Shown here in pieces: positions 35,985 through 46,516 of a stretch of DNA of 64,000 bases (positions within the stretch are counted from its first letter, which is position 1; every line of letters starts with the position of its first letter). Both the position numbers and the translations under genes were made by a program. The notes beneath the pieces were generated by a model that saw only the letters and a list, made by a program, of their open reading frames with translations, was not told where the DNA came from and made no database searches. Origin of the DNA: an uncultured Acetatifactor sp. (GTDB lineage: Bacteria > Bacillota > Clostridia > Lachnospirales > Lachnospiraceae); NCBI GenBank assembly GCA_947581865.1, contig CANPWA010000002.1, positions 62,001 through 126,000 of the forward strand, written 5' to 3'.

Positions 35985-37631
<1,647 letters not shown>

Positions 37632-37680
37632 AAACTGCACGAGTAGACATCACTGCAAAAATTAGTACACAAAAATCTTT

Positions 37681-37717
37681 GGGGACACTTTCATGGTGTC
37701 CCCATCTGTGTTATACT
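37681..37717 (+). promoter_or_regulatory. Hairpin and extended -10 promoter before the GtrII-like gene
   Basis: GGGGACAC (37681-37688) and GTGTCCCC (37696-37703) form a perfect stem. It is followed by TG-T-TATACT (37709-37717) with TTTCAT 17 nt further up. The hairpin may be a weak groEL terminator overlapping the promoter of the next gene. Confidence 0.5.
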
Positions 37718-37750
37718 ATTCTTATTCAAGTCATATCTTTGGGAGTTTCC

Positions 37751-39409
37751 ATGACGCGGTTGAAAGAAGACTTACAATATTTTCTTCGGCAAAAACTGTA
37801 TATCATCGCCCTTTCCATCACAGCGGCGTGCAGTTATGGCTATGCCATCGTGCAGCCTTCCATCGGCATTGATGACACCGCGGTGGCAGTCTATCTGGAG
37901 GATGGGCTGGAGGTGGTCATGGGGCGCTGGACGATCTTTTGGCTGAACAAACTGTTCCATCTGTCAGATTTTGCGCCCTTTATGACGGAGCTTGTGGGGG
38001 TGCTGTTCCTCATGCTGGCGGCAACGCTCTTCAATGTGCTGTTTCGGCGGATCACGGCAGGACGGGCAGGCGTGTATGCCTCCACGGTCTTTGCCTGCGC
38101 CTTTGTCTCCAATCCCATCATCAGCGAAGTGTTCGTCTATTACTGGCATGACGGGGCAGGGCTTGGCTATGTGCTCACGGCGCTGTCTCTGCTTGCTTTT
38201 TATGATGCGGTGGGGAAAAAGGGAAAGGCGAAAGCCGGGGCGTTTGCCATGAGCCTTCTCTTCATCTGGGCGGCAGTGGGTTGTTACGAGTCCTTTTTGA
38301 TCTTGTATATATTGGGAATTTTGGTGCTGCTGTTCTTTTGGGGGATGAGAGACTCAAAAAAGCTGAAATTTTCCGCCGTGGCAGGTCATCTGGCGGCAGG
38401 AGCGCTTCTTACGGTGGGATGTGTTCTCCTTCGCAGCGGGATGATACGTCTGACGACAGAGCTTTTCCATCTGCAGGGCGTTCTGGAACAGGTCAGGCAG
38501 GAGCAGCGCAGTCTGACGGAGATGCGGGGATTGTTCACCCGGGAGGGGCTGGAGGATCTGATCATGCTGGTGAAACGCTTCTGGGTGGTGTATCATCTCA
38601 ACGCGGTGGTTTATCTTCCGGTGACAGTGTATGAGTTTTCCGTGTTCGTGTTTGGCATCAAAAGTCTGATCCTGGCGGTCAGAAAGAAGAATCTCTGGTT
38701 TTTGCTGCTGTATGCGGGAATGCTTGTCACACCGTTCCTTCTGACGCTGGCGGAGATGCGCCTGACCTATTACCGCTCCTGTCAGTATCTTCCTTTTTTT
38801 GCCGCGGCAGGGCTGTGGCTTGTGTGCATTGATGTCCAGGGGCGGAAGCGGTTCCGGAAACAGCTTACCGCCGTATCCCTGGTTTTGGCACTGGTCGTGA
38901 TATGGAATCAGGCGGAGTTTATGAACCGCAGTTTTTATACGGATCACAAAAAATATGAGAGCACCCGGGAGATGCTCTGTGATATCGCCTATGAGATCGA
39001 GCGGGATTACGGCACAGATACGCCGGTGGTGTTCACCGGGCATTACAGTACGCCCCACGCGCTCTCGGAGGATTATTATGTACCCTATGGCTCCTGGCAG
39101 TATCGTTACATTGCCACTGTTACGGACAAGATCGATCCCCATCTGAAAGAAAAGTATTTTTCCGTCTGGGGATACAGTTTTGTGGGGGAAGCCAATTTCC
39201 CCATGATCCAGTGGGCGTTTGATGCCTTTGACGGCACCAATCGGGAGATGATGAACTTCTTAAGGATGCACGGTCATGATTTTCCCATGATCACGGACCG
39301 GGAAACCCTCGCGGAGGCAAAGGCGATCGGTGACACCATGCCGGGCTGGCCAAAGGAAGGCTCCATCACCCTGCAGGACGGCTATGTGCTGGTTCATATT
39401 GACGAGTGA
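37751..39409 (+). CDS. GtrII-type glucosyltransferase-domain membrane protein
   Basis: 552 residues with about ten hydrophobic helices, then a soluble C-terminal part of about 150 residues. The early loop SIGIDDTAVAVYLEDGLEVVMGRWTIFWL carries an acidic pair of the kind found in GT-C glycosyltransferases, and the overall pattern matches the GtrII (phage-type O-antigen glucosyltransferase) domain, which uses a lipid-linked sugar to decorate a cell-surface polymer. No GtrA/GtrB partner or phage gene is nearby. ATG 37751 has GGGAG 5 nt upstream. An in-frame ATG at 37679 lies before the promoter elements and is rejected. Substrate not determinable. Confidence 0.75.
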   Translation: MTRLKEDLQYFLRQKLYIIALSITAACSYGYAIVQPSIGIDDTAVAVYLEDGLEVVMGRWTIFWLNKLFHLSDFAPFMTELVGVLFLMLAATLFNVLFRRITAGRAGVYASTVFACAFVSNPIISEVFVYYWHDGAGLGYVLTALSLLAFYDAVGKKGKAKAGAFAMSLLFIWAAVGCYESFLILYILGILVLLFFWGMRDSKKLKFSAVAGHLAAGALLTVGCVLLRSGMIRLTTELFHLQGVLEQVRQEQRSLTEMRGLFTREGLEDLIMLVKRFWVVYHLNAVVYLPVTVYEFSVFVFGIKSLILAVRKKNLWFLLLYAGMLVTPFLLTLAEMRLTYYRSCQYLPFFAAAGLWLVCIDVQGRKRFRKQLTAVSLVLALVVIWNQAEFMNRSFYTDHKKYESTREMLCDIAYEIERDYGTDTPVVFTGHYSTPHALSEDYYVPYGSWQYRYIATVTDKIDPHLKEKYFSVWGYSFVGEANFPMIQWAFDAFDGTNREMMNFLRMHGHDFPMITDRETLAEAKAIGDTMPGWPKEGSITLQDGYVLVHIDE

Positions 39410-39462
39410 GAAGGTCTCCGGAAGGGGATCCTCCCGGGGTTATAGTGAAAGGAGAAGACAGA

Positions 39463-41007
39463 ATGAGCGGACAGAGAGTGTATCACAATCCTGTGCAGAG
39501 GGGATTTTTCCCGGATCCGTCGGTGATCCGGGTGGGGGAGGACTTTTACATGGTCAACTCCAGTTTCCAGTATTTTCCGGCGATTCCCATTTCCCATTCC
39601 CGGGACATGGTTCACTGGCATATCGTGGGGCATGCCATCTGTAACCCGGAATGGCTGGACTTAAGCGATATCCGGGACTCCCACGGCATCTGGGCGCCGG
39701 ACATGGAATATGTTGACGGAAAGTTTTATATCTACGCCACCCTCCGGCTCAATGCGGACGGGAAGCGTGACAACAATGTGATGCGCCGCCAGCTCGTCAT
39801 GGTGGCGGACCGGCCGGAGGGTCCCTACAGCAAGCCGGTCTGTCTTGAGGTGGATAACATCGATCCGTCGCTCTTTGTGGATGACGACGGGAAGCGGTAT
39901 ATGCTGATCGCAAAGGCGGTGCAGACGGTGCCCCTCTCCGCGGACGGGCTTACGGTGGCGGGAGAGATCAGGACGGCGTGGGACGGCACGGGCGAGCGCT
40001 GTTCCGAAGGACCGCATATGTTTAAAAAAGACGGTTATTATTACGCCATGGTGGCGGAGGGCGGAACGGGATACGGTCACGGGATCAATGCAGCGCGCAG
40101 CAGCTCTCTTTATGGGGAATACGAATGCTCCCCTTACAATCCCGTGATGCGCCAGCTTGACCCGGATGCGCCCATCCAGCGCGCCGGGCACGGCAAGCTG
40201 GTACAGGATCCGAAGGGAAACTGGTGGTGCTATTATCTCTGCGGCAGACCCAACGGCGGGAAATATACCACCGTGGGCAGAGAGTCCGCACTGGATCCCG
40301 TACAGTGGACAAAGGACGGATGGTTTACCATAAACGGCGGAAAGGGTCCAAGCACGGAACAGACCGCGCCGGATCTGCCGGAGTGCCTTTTTGAGAGAAA
40401 TCTGTTTGACGATTTTGATTCGGACAGGTTAAACCCGGAGTGGGAGTTTGTGAGAAATCCGGACAACGGTTCCTGGTCCCTGACGGAACGTCCCGGCTAT
40501 TTCCGCATCTGGACCAGGGACGGGCAGCTGAACGAGATCCGCGCAAAGAACACTCTGCTCCGCAGGGAGCAGGAGCTTTCCTACACCGCAGAGACCAAGG
40601 TGGAGTTTTATCCGGACAGAGACGGGGAGCAGGCGGGGCTGACCTGTTATTACAGCACCGCGACCTATGTCAGATGTTCGCTCTGCTGGGAGGGCGGCCG
40701 CAGGATCCGGCTGGTCATCAACCGCAATCACGGCGAGGAGCTGGCAGCGGAGGTGGAGGACATCCCCGAACAGCCCGTCTGGCTTAAAGTGGAGGTGGAG
40801 AAGCTGACCAGAACCTTCTTTTACAGTCTGGACGGGGAGAGCTGGCAGCGGATAGGTGTGCTGGAGAATTGCATTTATCTGTGCGATGAGGGAGTGCCCG
40901 ACGATCCCAAGCGCCACACCGGGACGCTGGTGGGAATTTATGCCAACAACGGCGGATGTGGAAGCAGGAAAGCGGCGGACTTTGATTATTTTCGATATGA
41001 TGACTGA
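39463..41007 (+). CDS. Glycoside hydrolase family 43 protein (beta-xylosidase/arabinofuranosidase type)
   Basis: 514 residues. The N-terminal five-bladed propeller has the three GH43 carboxylates: the base Asp in GFFPDPSVI (about residue 17), the pKa-modulating Asp in NIDPSLFVDDDG (about 134) and the acid Glu in CSEGPHMF (about 182). The C-terminal about 190 residues (from FDDFDSDRLNPEWEF) form a beta-sandwich of the GH43 C2/DUF1349 kind, as in dimeric beta-xylosidases. No signal peptide, so it acts on imported xylo- or arabino-oligosaccharides in the cytosol. No sugar transporter is adjacent. AAAGGAGA ribosome binding site before ATG 39463. Confidence 0.92.
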   Translation: MSGQRVYHNPVQRGFFPDPSVIRVGEDFYMVNSSFQYFPAIPISHSRDMVHWHIVGHAICNPEWLDLSDIRDSHGIWAPDMEYVDGKFYIYATLRLNADGKRDNNVMRRQLVMVADRPEGPYSKPVCLEVDNIDPSLFVDDDGKRYMLIAKAVQTVPLSADGLTVAGEIRTAWDGTGERCSEGPHMFKKDGYYYAMVAEGGTGYGHGINAARSSSLYGEYECSPYNPVMRQLDPDAPIQRAGHGKLVQDPKGNWWCYYLCGRPNGGKYTTVGRESALDPVQWTKDGWFTINGGKGPSTEQTAPDLPECLFERNLFDDFDSDRLNPEWEFVRNPDNGSWSLTERPGYFRIWTRDGQLNEIRAKNTLLRREQELSYTAETKVEFYPDRDGEQAGLTCYYSTATYVRCSLCWEGGRRIRLVINRNHGEELAAEVEDIPEQPVWLKVEVEKLTRTFFYSLDGESWQRIGVLENCIYLCDEGVPDDPKRHTGTLVGIYANNGGCGSRKAADFDYFRYDD

Positions 41008-41027
41008 CAGGAATGGAGGAATGTGAT

Positions 41028-41657
41028 ATGTCGGACAGGATAAAGGTATTGATTCTCAACGGCAGCCCGAGAGTGGATGGAAATACGACCATTGCCATCC
41101 GCGAGATGGAGAACATATTTGAAGAAAACGGCGTGGAAACCCAGACGGTTCAGATCGGCAGCCTGGATATCAGAGGCTGTATCGCCTGCGGAAGCTGCGC
41201 TGAAAAGGGAAAGTGCGTATTTGATGATATCGTCAATGAACTGGCGCCCAGATTTGAGGCGGCCGACGGTCTGGTGATCGCCAGCCCGGTTTATTATGCG
41301 TCCGCGAACGCCACCCTGATCGCCTGTCTGGATCGGTTGTTCTACAGCACTCATTTTGACAAGACGATGAAGGTGGGAGCAAGTGTGGTATGCGCGAGAC
41401 GCGGCGGGTGCTCTGCCACATTCGATGAGTTGAATAAATATTTTACCATTGCCAATATGCCGATCGCCTCCAGCCTGTACTGGAACAGTATTCATGGCAG
41501 AAATAAGGGCGAGGCCCGGATGGACGAAGAGGGCAGGCAGACGATGCGGGTGCTTGCGAGAAATATGGTTTTTCTTATGAAAAGCATTGCGCTGGGAAAA
41601 GAGCGCTTTGGTCTGCCCGAGACGGAGGAGTGGATGCCGACGCACTTTATAAGATGA
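41028..41657 (+). CDS. Flavodoxin-fold NAD(P)H-dependent FMN oxidoreductase
   Basis: 209 residues of the NADPH-dependent FMN reductase/iron-sulfur flavoprotein superfamily. The FMN phosphate loop LILNGSPRVDGNT is at residues 8-20. A cysteine group GCIACGSCAEKGKC follows at about residues 49-62, as in clostridial flavoproteins, where it can hold an iron-sulfur cluster or act as a redox site. SPVYYASANATLIACLDRL is the conserved flavin-contact region. It follows GH43 by 20 nt. ATG 41028 has TGGAGGA upstream. The substrate (quinone, azo/nitro compound or other) is unknown. Confidence 0.9.
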   Translation: MSDRIKVLILNGSPRVDGNTTIAIREMENIFEENGVETQTVQIGSLDIRGCIACGSCAEKGKCVFDDIVNELAPRFEAADGLVIASPVYYASANATLIACLDRLFYSTHFDKTMKVGASVVCARRGGCSATFDELNKYFTIANMPIASSLYWNSIHGRNKGEARMDEEGRQTMRVLARNMVFLMKSIALGKERFGLPETEEWMPTHFIR

Positions 41658-41669
41658 CCGATAATAAAA

Positions 41670-41689
41670 GCATGCTTTTAAAAGCATGC
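41670..41689 (+). promoter_or_regulatory. 20-bp perfect palindrome before the molybdenum operon
   Basis: GCATGCTTTTAAAAGCATGC (41670-41689) is fully self-complementary without a loop. A further AAAA (41666-41669) makes overlapping copies of AAAAGCATGC. It is 41 nt upstream of moeA. No T-run follows, so an operator is more likely than a terminator. Confidence 0.7.
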
Positions 41690-41729
41690 AATCGAAATTG
41701 CCGCTGCAAAATCGGGAAAAAGGAGCCCT

Positions 41730-42980
41730 ATGGAACGATATACCGGACAAAATACGGAGCAAAGAAAGGGGAATCTCCCTGAAATCGAAGAGTGTCTGAC
41801 TCTTCTGCTGCAGAATGTGAAGGCGCAGGAGATCATACAATGCCCCATTGACGAGGCGTGGGGGATGGTGCTGGCGGAGACTGTCTGCGCCGGGATGCCC
41901 GTGCCCCCCTATCCTAAGTCTGCCATGGACGGCTATGCGGTGCGGGCGGAAGAGGTGGCGGACGCCTCGGGGGATCATCCCGTCACGCTTAAGGTGGCGG
42001 CGGAGCTGTTTGCGGGTGATCACAAAGAGATCCGGTATGAGCCGGGCACGGCTGTGCGCGTCATGACGGGCGCTTTTGTGCCGGAGGGATATGACGCCGT
42101 GGTGAAGCAGGAGGATACCGATTACGGTGAGGAGAGCGTGCAGGTGTACGCCCCGTCCAGACCGGGTCAGAACTACTGCGGCGTCGGAGAGGAGATCTCC
42201 TGCGGCGATGTGATAGCCGGGAGCGGGACGAGACTTTCTCCCGTCCACATCGGGCTGTTTGCGGAGACCGGAAAAAGCTGCGTGCCGGTGTACCGCCCGG
42301 TGCGGGTGGCAATCCTCTGCACGGGGTCTGAACTGTGTGAGACCGGGGAACCCCTGGGGAAAGGGAAGATTTACAACAGTATTTCCCATATGCTCGCGGC
42401 GGCAGTCCGACGGGAAGGGCTGCAGGTGGTGTTCCGGGAACTCTGCCCGGACGAGGACAGTCTTTTGGCAGACAGACTGTCGGAAGCGCTGAGGGCGGCG
42501 GACATTGTCATCACCACAGGAGGCGTCTCCGTGGGGAAGCGGGATATCGTTCCCAAAGTGCTGTGTGACATCGGAGCAAAGATCCTGTTCCGGAGAGCCA
42601 ACATCCAGCCGGGAACGCCCACCACGGGCAGCACAAAGGACGGCAGGGTCATACTGAGCCTGTCCGGGAATCCGTATGCGGCGCTGGTGAATTTTGAGAT
42701 TTATTTCTGGCCGCTTGCGGCAAAGATGATGGGGCATGAGGGCTTTGCCCCGGTGAAAGAAAGGGCGGTCCTCTGGGACGACTATCCCAAGACCAACCGG
42801 ATGCGGCGTTTTATCCGGGCGAAGGTATCGGACAAAAAAGTGTATCTGCCCACCCGGGTACACTCCTCATCGGTCATTTCCAATCTCACGGAATGTAACT
42901 GTCTGATCGACTTAGAGCCCGGACGCAGTGTGAAAGCGGGGGAGGAGGTCTCTATCCTCCATATCAGAGGAGGGATTTAA
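41730..42980 (+). CDS. moeA: Molybdopterin molybdenumtransferase MoeA
   Basis: 416 residues with normal MoeA domain order. It inserts molybdate into adenylylated molybdopterin in the last common step of cofactor synthesis. Visible: PYPKSAMDGYAVRAEEV near the N-terminus, GTAVRVMTGAFVPEGYDAVVKQED, and the MPT-binding domain with VAILCTGSEL, ITTGGVSVGKRD, and LSGNPYAALVNFEIY. First gene of the plus-strand Mo run; the next gene starts 1 nt after its stop, so translation is probably coupled. AAGGAG ribosome binding site. Confidence 0.95.
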   Translation: MERYTGQNTEQRKGNLPEIEECLTLLLQNVKAQEIIQCPIDEAWGMVLAETVCAGMPVPPYPKSAMDGYAVRAEEVADASGDHPVTLKVAAELFAGDHKEIRYEPGTAVRVMTGAFVPEGYDAVVKQEDTDYGEESVQVYAPSRPGQNYCGVGEEISCGDVIAGSGTRLSPVHIGLFAETGKSCVPVYRPVRVAILCTGSELCETGEPLGKGKIYNSISHMLAAAVRREGLQVVFRELCPDEDSLLADRLSEALRAADIVITTGGVSVGKRDIVPKVLCDIGAKILFRRANIQPGTPTTGSTKDGRVILSLSGNPYAALVNFEIYFWPLAAKMMGHEGFAPVKERAVLWDDYPKTNRMRRFIRAKVSDKKVYLPTRVHSSSVISNLTECNCLIDLEPGRSVKAGEEVSILHIRGGI

Positions 42981-42981
42981 C

Positions 42982-44037
42982 ATGGCAGCGAAGCTGAGTG
43001 TGGGGGTGCTCGCCGGAGGAAAGAGCACACGGATGGGGCAGGACAAAGCGCTGCTCTGTCTGGAATCCAGACGGTTTATCGATCGTATCTGCGGGGAACT
43101 TTCCGGTTTCTCCCAGGTGCTGATTTCCGCTGCCCAAAAGGGGATCTATGAGGATACCGGATATCAGGTGGTCTACGATGAACACAGAGATATCGGTCCC
43201 ATGGAGGGGATTTATCAGGTGCTTCGCGCCGCCAGCGAGGAGTATGTCTTCATCTGCGCGGCGGATATGCCTTTTCTCAAAAAAGAGCTGGTGGAGTACA
43301 TGGCGGAGTATATCTCCTCGGACTATGACTGCTACTGCCTGGTGGACGAGGAGCACATTCATCCGCTCTGCGCCATCTATTCCAAAAAAATGCTGCCTGT
43401 CATCCAAAGGCAGATAGAGAGCGGGCATTTCCGGCTGTTAAATGTGCTGCGCCAGGCGCGCACCAAATACATCCGTTTAGAGACCTCCTGTTTTGACAAA
43501 AAGATCGTCAGAAATATCAACACCAGGGAGGAGTATGCCCGTCTGAAGCTCCCCATGATCTTCTGTGTCAGCGGGGTGAAGGACAGCGGCAAGACCGGGC
43601 TGATCATAAAGCTCATCAATGAATTTATCGCGGAGGATTATTCGGTTGCGGCGATCAAGCACGATGGGCATGAGTATGTGATGGATCACGAGGGAACGGA
43701 CACGGAACGTTTCCGCAGGGCGGGAGCCGTCTGCAGCGCCATCTTCTCGGACACGCAGTATTCCATCAACCGGGCGGAGGGGACAGATATCGAAACGCTG
43801 CTCTCCCTCTGCGGGGATGTGGATGTGGTGATCATAGAGGGGCTGAAAGCCTCCCCCTATCCCAAGGTGGAGGTGGTGCGCGGGGAGCGTTCCCGGACGC
43901 CTGTCTGTGACAGGGACACGCTGATCTGTCTGGCAACCGATGTAGTATCCCAGGAAGAAGTGAAATGCCCGGTGTTTGGCATGGATGACATTCATGGGAT
44001 TTTTTTGTGCGTAAAAAACCATTTTGAGAGGAACTGA
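42982..44037 (+). CDS. MobA-MobB fusion: molybdenum cofactor guanylyltransferase / GTP-binding protein
   Basis: 351 residues. Residues 1-190 are a MobA nucleotidyltransferase (LAGGKSTRMGQDKALL at residues about 10-25, CAADMPFL), which transfers GMP from GTP to make MGD and bis-MGD. Residues about 190-351 are a MobB P-loop GTPase (VSGVKDSGKTGLIIKLI, VAAIKHDGHEY, VVIIEGLKASPYPKVEVVR). These are usually two genes. The junction lies around KLPMIFCV (about 191). The product is needed for enzymes of the DMSO reductase family such as the formate dehydrogenase encoded downstream. Confidence 0.94.
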   Translation: MAAKLSVGVLAGGKSTRMGQDKALLCLESRRFIDRICGELSGFSQVLISAAQKGIYEDTGYQVVYDEHRDIGPMEGIYQVLRAASEEYVFICAADMPFLKKELVEYMAEYISSDYDCYCLVDEEHIHPLCAIYSKKMLPVIQRQIESGHFRLLNVLRQARTKYIRLETSCFDKKIVRNINTREEYARLKLPMIFCVSGVKDSGKTGLIIKLINEFIAEDYSVAAIKHDGHEYVMDHEGTDTERFRRAGAVCSAIFSDTQYSINRAEGTDIETLLSLCGDVDVVIIEGLKASPYPKVEVVRGERSRTPVCDRDTLICLATDVVSQEEVKCPVFGMDDIHGIFLCVKNHFERN

Positions 44038-44038
44038 C

Positions 44039-45067
44039 ATGAAGCTGATAGAGACAAAGGATGCGGTGGGGCATGTGCTCTGCCATGACATCACGCGGAT
44101 CGTCCCCGGGGTAGTCAAGGACGCGGCATTTTGCAAGGGGCATATCGTTACAAAGGAGGACATTCCTCTGCTTTTGTCCATGGGAAAGGAACATCTCTAT
44201 GTGTGGGAAAAGCGGGAGGGAATCCTCCATGAGGACGAGGCGGCAGGAATCCTGCGGGACATCTGCCTGGGGCAGCATATGTCCGCGTCCGCGCCCAAAG
44301 AGGGTAAAATTGAAATCCGCGCGGAAGCGGACGGGCTGCTCAAGGTTGACACCAAAAGACTGGACGCGGTGAACGCGCTGGGGGAGATGATGATCGCCAC
44401 GGTCCACGGCAACTTTCCCGTCCATAAGGGGGATAAGATCGCAGCCACCCGGATCATTCCGCTGGTGATCGAATCGGAGAAGATGAACCGGGCGAGGAGC
44501 GCCGCGGGGGAGAGCCCGATTTTGGAGATCCTTCCCTTCCGGCATGCGAAGGTGGGGATCGTGACCACCGGAAGCGAGGTGTTCAAGGGCAGGATCGAGG
44601 ATGCCTTCGGACCGGCGATCCGCGGAAAGCTGGGCGAGTATGACACACAGATCGTGGGGCAGAGTATCGTGGACGATAAGAGAGAGGATATCATGAACGC
44701 CATCGACGCTTATGTGAAGCAGGGGGCAGACATGGTGCTCTGCACCGGGGGCATGAGCGTGGATCCGGACGATCAGACCCCGGGGGCGATCCGGGATTAT
44801 GGGGCACGGATCGTTTCCTATGGCGCGCCGGTGCTGCCGGGAGCCATGTTTCTGCTTGCCTATTATGAGTGCAAAGACAGGGTCGTGCCCATCCTGGGAC
44901 TGCCGGGCTGTGTCATGTACGCGAAACGGACTGTGTTTGATCTGATACTGCCCCGGGTTCTGGCAGGAGAGAAGCTGACGCGGGAGGACATCAGTGTCTA
45001 TGGCGAGGGCGGGCTGTGCTTAAGCTGTCCCGAGTGCCATTTTCCCAACTGCGGTTTTGGAAAATAA
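44039..45067 (+). CDS. Molybdopterin-binding (MoeA/MogA-like) protein with C-terminal Cys cluster
   Basis: 342 residues. Starts [19 protein letters not shown]. The C-terminal half is a MoCF-type molybdopterin-binding domain ([45 protein letters not shown]). It ends with a cysteine group [12 protein letters not shown] just before the last residues GFGK, not found in MoeA. Such proteins accompany molybdenum-enzyme gene clusters in Clostridia but their exact step is not established. Possible roles: handling a modified (sulfurated or selenated) cofactor, or metal binding through the Cys tail (inference). It starts 1 nt after the mobAB stop; ATG 44039 is used with GAGAGGA upstream. Confidence 0.85.
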   Translation: MKLIETKDAVGHVLCHDITRIVPGVVKDAAFCKGHIVTKEDIPLLLSMGKEHLYVWEKREGILHEDEAAGILRDICLGQHMSASAPKEGKIEIRAEADGLLKVDTKRLDAVNALGEMMIATVHGNFPVHKGDKIAATRIIPLVIESEKMNRARSAAGESPILEILPFRHAKVGIVTTGSEVFKGRIEDAFGPAIRGKLGEYDTQIVGQSIVDDKREDIMNAIDAYVKQGADMVLCTGGMSVDPDDQTPGAIRDYGARIVSYGAPVLPGAMFLLAYYECKDRVVPILGLPGCVMYAKRTVFDLILPRVLAGEKLTREDISVYGEGGLCLSCPECHFPNCGFGK

Positions 45068-45086
45068 TAGGAGGACGGGAGACGAT

Positions 45087-45575
45087 ATGGGAGAGTTTAC
45101 ACATTTTGACCAAAACGGAAATGCGGTCATGGTGGATGTGACCGCCAAGGAGGAGACCGAACGCACGGCGGTGGCGGAGGGCAGTATCAGGGTCAGCCGG
45201 GAAGTATTTGATGCCATTGTAAATCATACGGCGGCCAAGGGAGATGTGCTGGGAACGGCGCGGGTCGCGGGGATCATGGCGGCGAAACGCACTCCGGAGC
45301 TGATCCCCATGTGCCATCCTCTGATGCTGACGAAGGTGGCAGTGGACTTTGAGCCGGAGGAGGAAACGCTTTTGGTGAAATGCCGCTGCACGGCGAAGCT
45401 TAAGGGCAGGACCGGGGTGGAGATGGAGGCGCTCACCGGGGTGAGCGTGGCGCTTCTGACCGTCTATGACATGTGTAAGGCTTTGGACAAACGCATGATG
45501 ATTTCGGGAATCCGCCTGGTGGAAAAGACGGGCGGCAAGAGCGGTCATTTTGTAAATCCCGATCTGTCTCTCTAA
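45087..45575 (+). CDS. moaC: Cyclic pyranopterin monophosphate synthase MoaC
   Basis: 162 residues, the normal length. MoaC converts the MoaA product (3',8-cyclo-GTP) to cyclic pyranopterin monophosphate. Family motifs: [25 protein letters not shown]-type helix ([23 protein letters not shown]), [20 protein letters not shown] and GGKSGHF near the C-terminus, with the catalytic Lys and Asp in place. ATG 45087 follows AGGAGGACGGGAG. Its partner moaA is 2.8 kb downstream, beyond modABC. Confidence 0.96.
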   Translation: MGEFTHFDQNGNAVMVDVTAKEETERTAVAEGSIRVSREVFDAIVNHTAAKGDVLGTARVAGIMAAKRTPELIPMCHPLMLTKVAVDFEPEEETLLVKCRCTAKLKGRTGVEMEALTGVSVALLTVYDMCKALDKRMMISGIRLVEKTGGKSGHFVNPDLSL

Positions 45576-45678
45576 ATACCGGTGTTTTCTGAGAAGTTTT
45601 TCGGCTGCCGGAAGGGCAGGGGACCTGGGCAGCCAAAAAGATCGGGAAACGGAACCGGAGAGAGAGGTAAAGAAAGAG

Positions 45679-46512
45679 ATGATAAAGAAAGAGGCAATAA
45701 GGAGGCGCAGCCGTGCCCGGACAAAGGTCGGCGCGCTGTTTGCGGCGATGGCGCTGCTTGCGGATCTGTTCTGTCTGTCCGGCTGCGGCGGGGAGAAGCG
45801 GGAGCTGACCATCCTGGCGGCGGCTTCTCTGACGGATGTGTGCGGGGAACTAAAGACGGAGTATGAGACATCCCATCCCGGAGTGACGCTGCAGTTTTCT
45901 TACGGGGCGTCCGGTGCGCTGCAGAGCCAGATCGAGGAGGGAGCGCCCGCGGATGTATTCTTCTCTGCGGGCACAAAGCAGATGGATGCCCTGAAGGAGG
46001 AAGGGCTGATGGATACCGATTCCGTGGTGGAGCTTTTGGAGAATACAATCGTACTGGTGGTGCCGGCGGACCGGGAGGGCGGCCCGGCGTCTTTTGAGGA
46101 TGCTGCCGCGGAAGGGGTCTCCATGGTCGCGCTGGGAGAGCCGGAGAGCGTGCCCGCGGGGCAGTACGCGAGAGAGGTCTTTGAATCTCTGGGGATCTGG
46201 CAGCAGGTGGAGGCGAAGGCAAATTACGGATCGGATGTGCGCACCGTGCTCTCCTGGGTGGAGACCGGGGCGGCGGACTGCGGCGTGGTGTACGCCACCG
46301 ATGCCTACACAAGTGACGGGGTAAAGATCGTGGCGGAGGCGCCGGAGGGAAGCCACAGCCCGGTGATCTACCCGGTGGGGGTGGTGAAGGCAGGCGCCCA
46401 CACGGAAGATGCGGAGGAGTTTGTCCGCTATCTTGAGGGGGACGAGGCGATGAGGTTGTTTGAACGCTTCGGTTTTACCCGGGCGGCGCTTTCGGAGAAT
46501 GAGACGAGGTGA
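45679..46512 (+). CDS. modA: Molybdate ABC transporter, substrate-binding lipoprotein ModA
   Basis: 277 residues. A basic, long N-terminus with a lipoprotein lipobox (LSGC, about residue 36), then the ModA fold: ELTILAAASLTDVCGELK (oxyanion-binding Ser), FSYGASGALQSQIEEGAPADVFFSAG, VALGEPESVPAGQYARE and YATDAYTSDGVKIV. It binds molybdate or tungstate outside the membrane. The next gene, modB, starts 4 nt after its stop. Confidence 0.95.
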   Translation: MIKKEAIRRRSRARTKVGALFAAMALLADLFCLSGCGGEKRELTILAAASLTDVCGELKTEYETSHPGVTLQFSYGASGALQSQIEEGAPADVFFSAGTKQMDALKEEGLMDTDSVVELLENTIVLVVPADREGGPASFEDAAAEGVSMVALGEPESVPAGQYAREVFESLGIWQQVEAKANYGSDVRTVLSWVETGAADCGVVYATDAYTSDGVKIVAEAPEGSHSPVIYPVGVVKAGAHTEDAEEFVRYLEGDEAMRLFERFGFTRAALSENETR

Positions 46513-46516
46513 GAGG

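Noticed and set aside
37681..37703. groEL terminator
   Set aside because: The stem is perfect, but the T-rich side is on the minus strand and no T-run follows in the groEL direction, so it is reported only as a hairpin near the next promoter.
41658..41729. Molybdenum cofactor riboswitch before moeA
   Set aside because: The 72-nt gap is too short and contains only the palindrome.
40986..42863. 625-codon minus-strand frame across the oxidoreductase and moeA genes
   Set aside because: It spans two well-supported plus-strand genes and the intergenic palindrome, with Arg/His/Pro-rich shadow composition.
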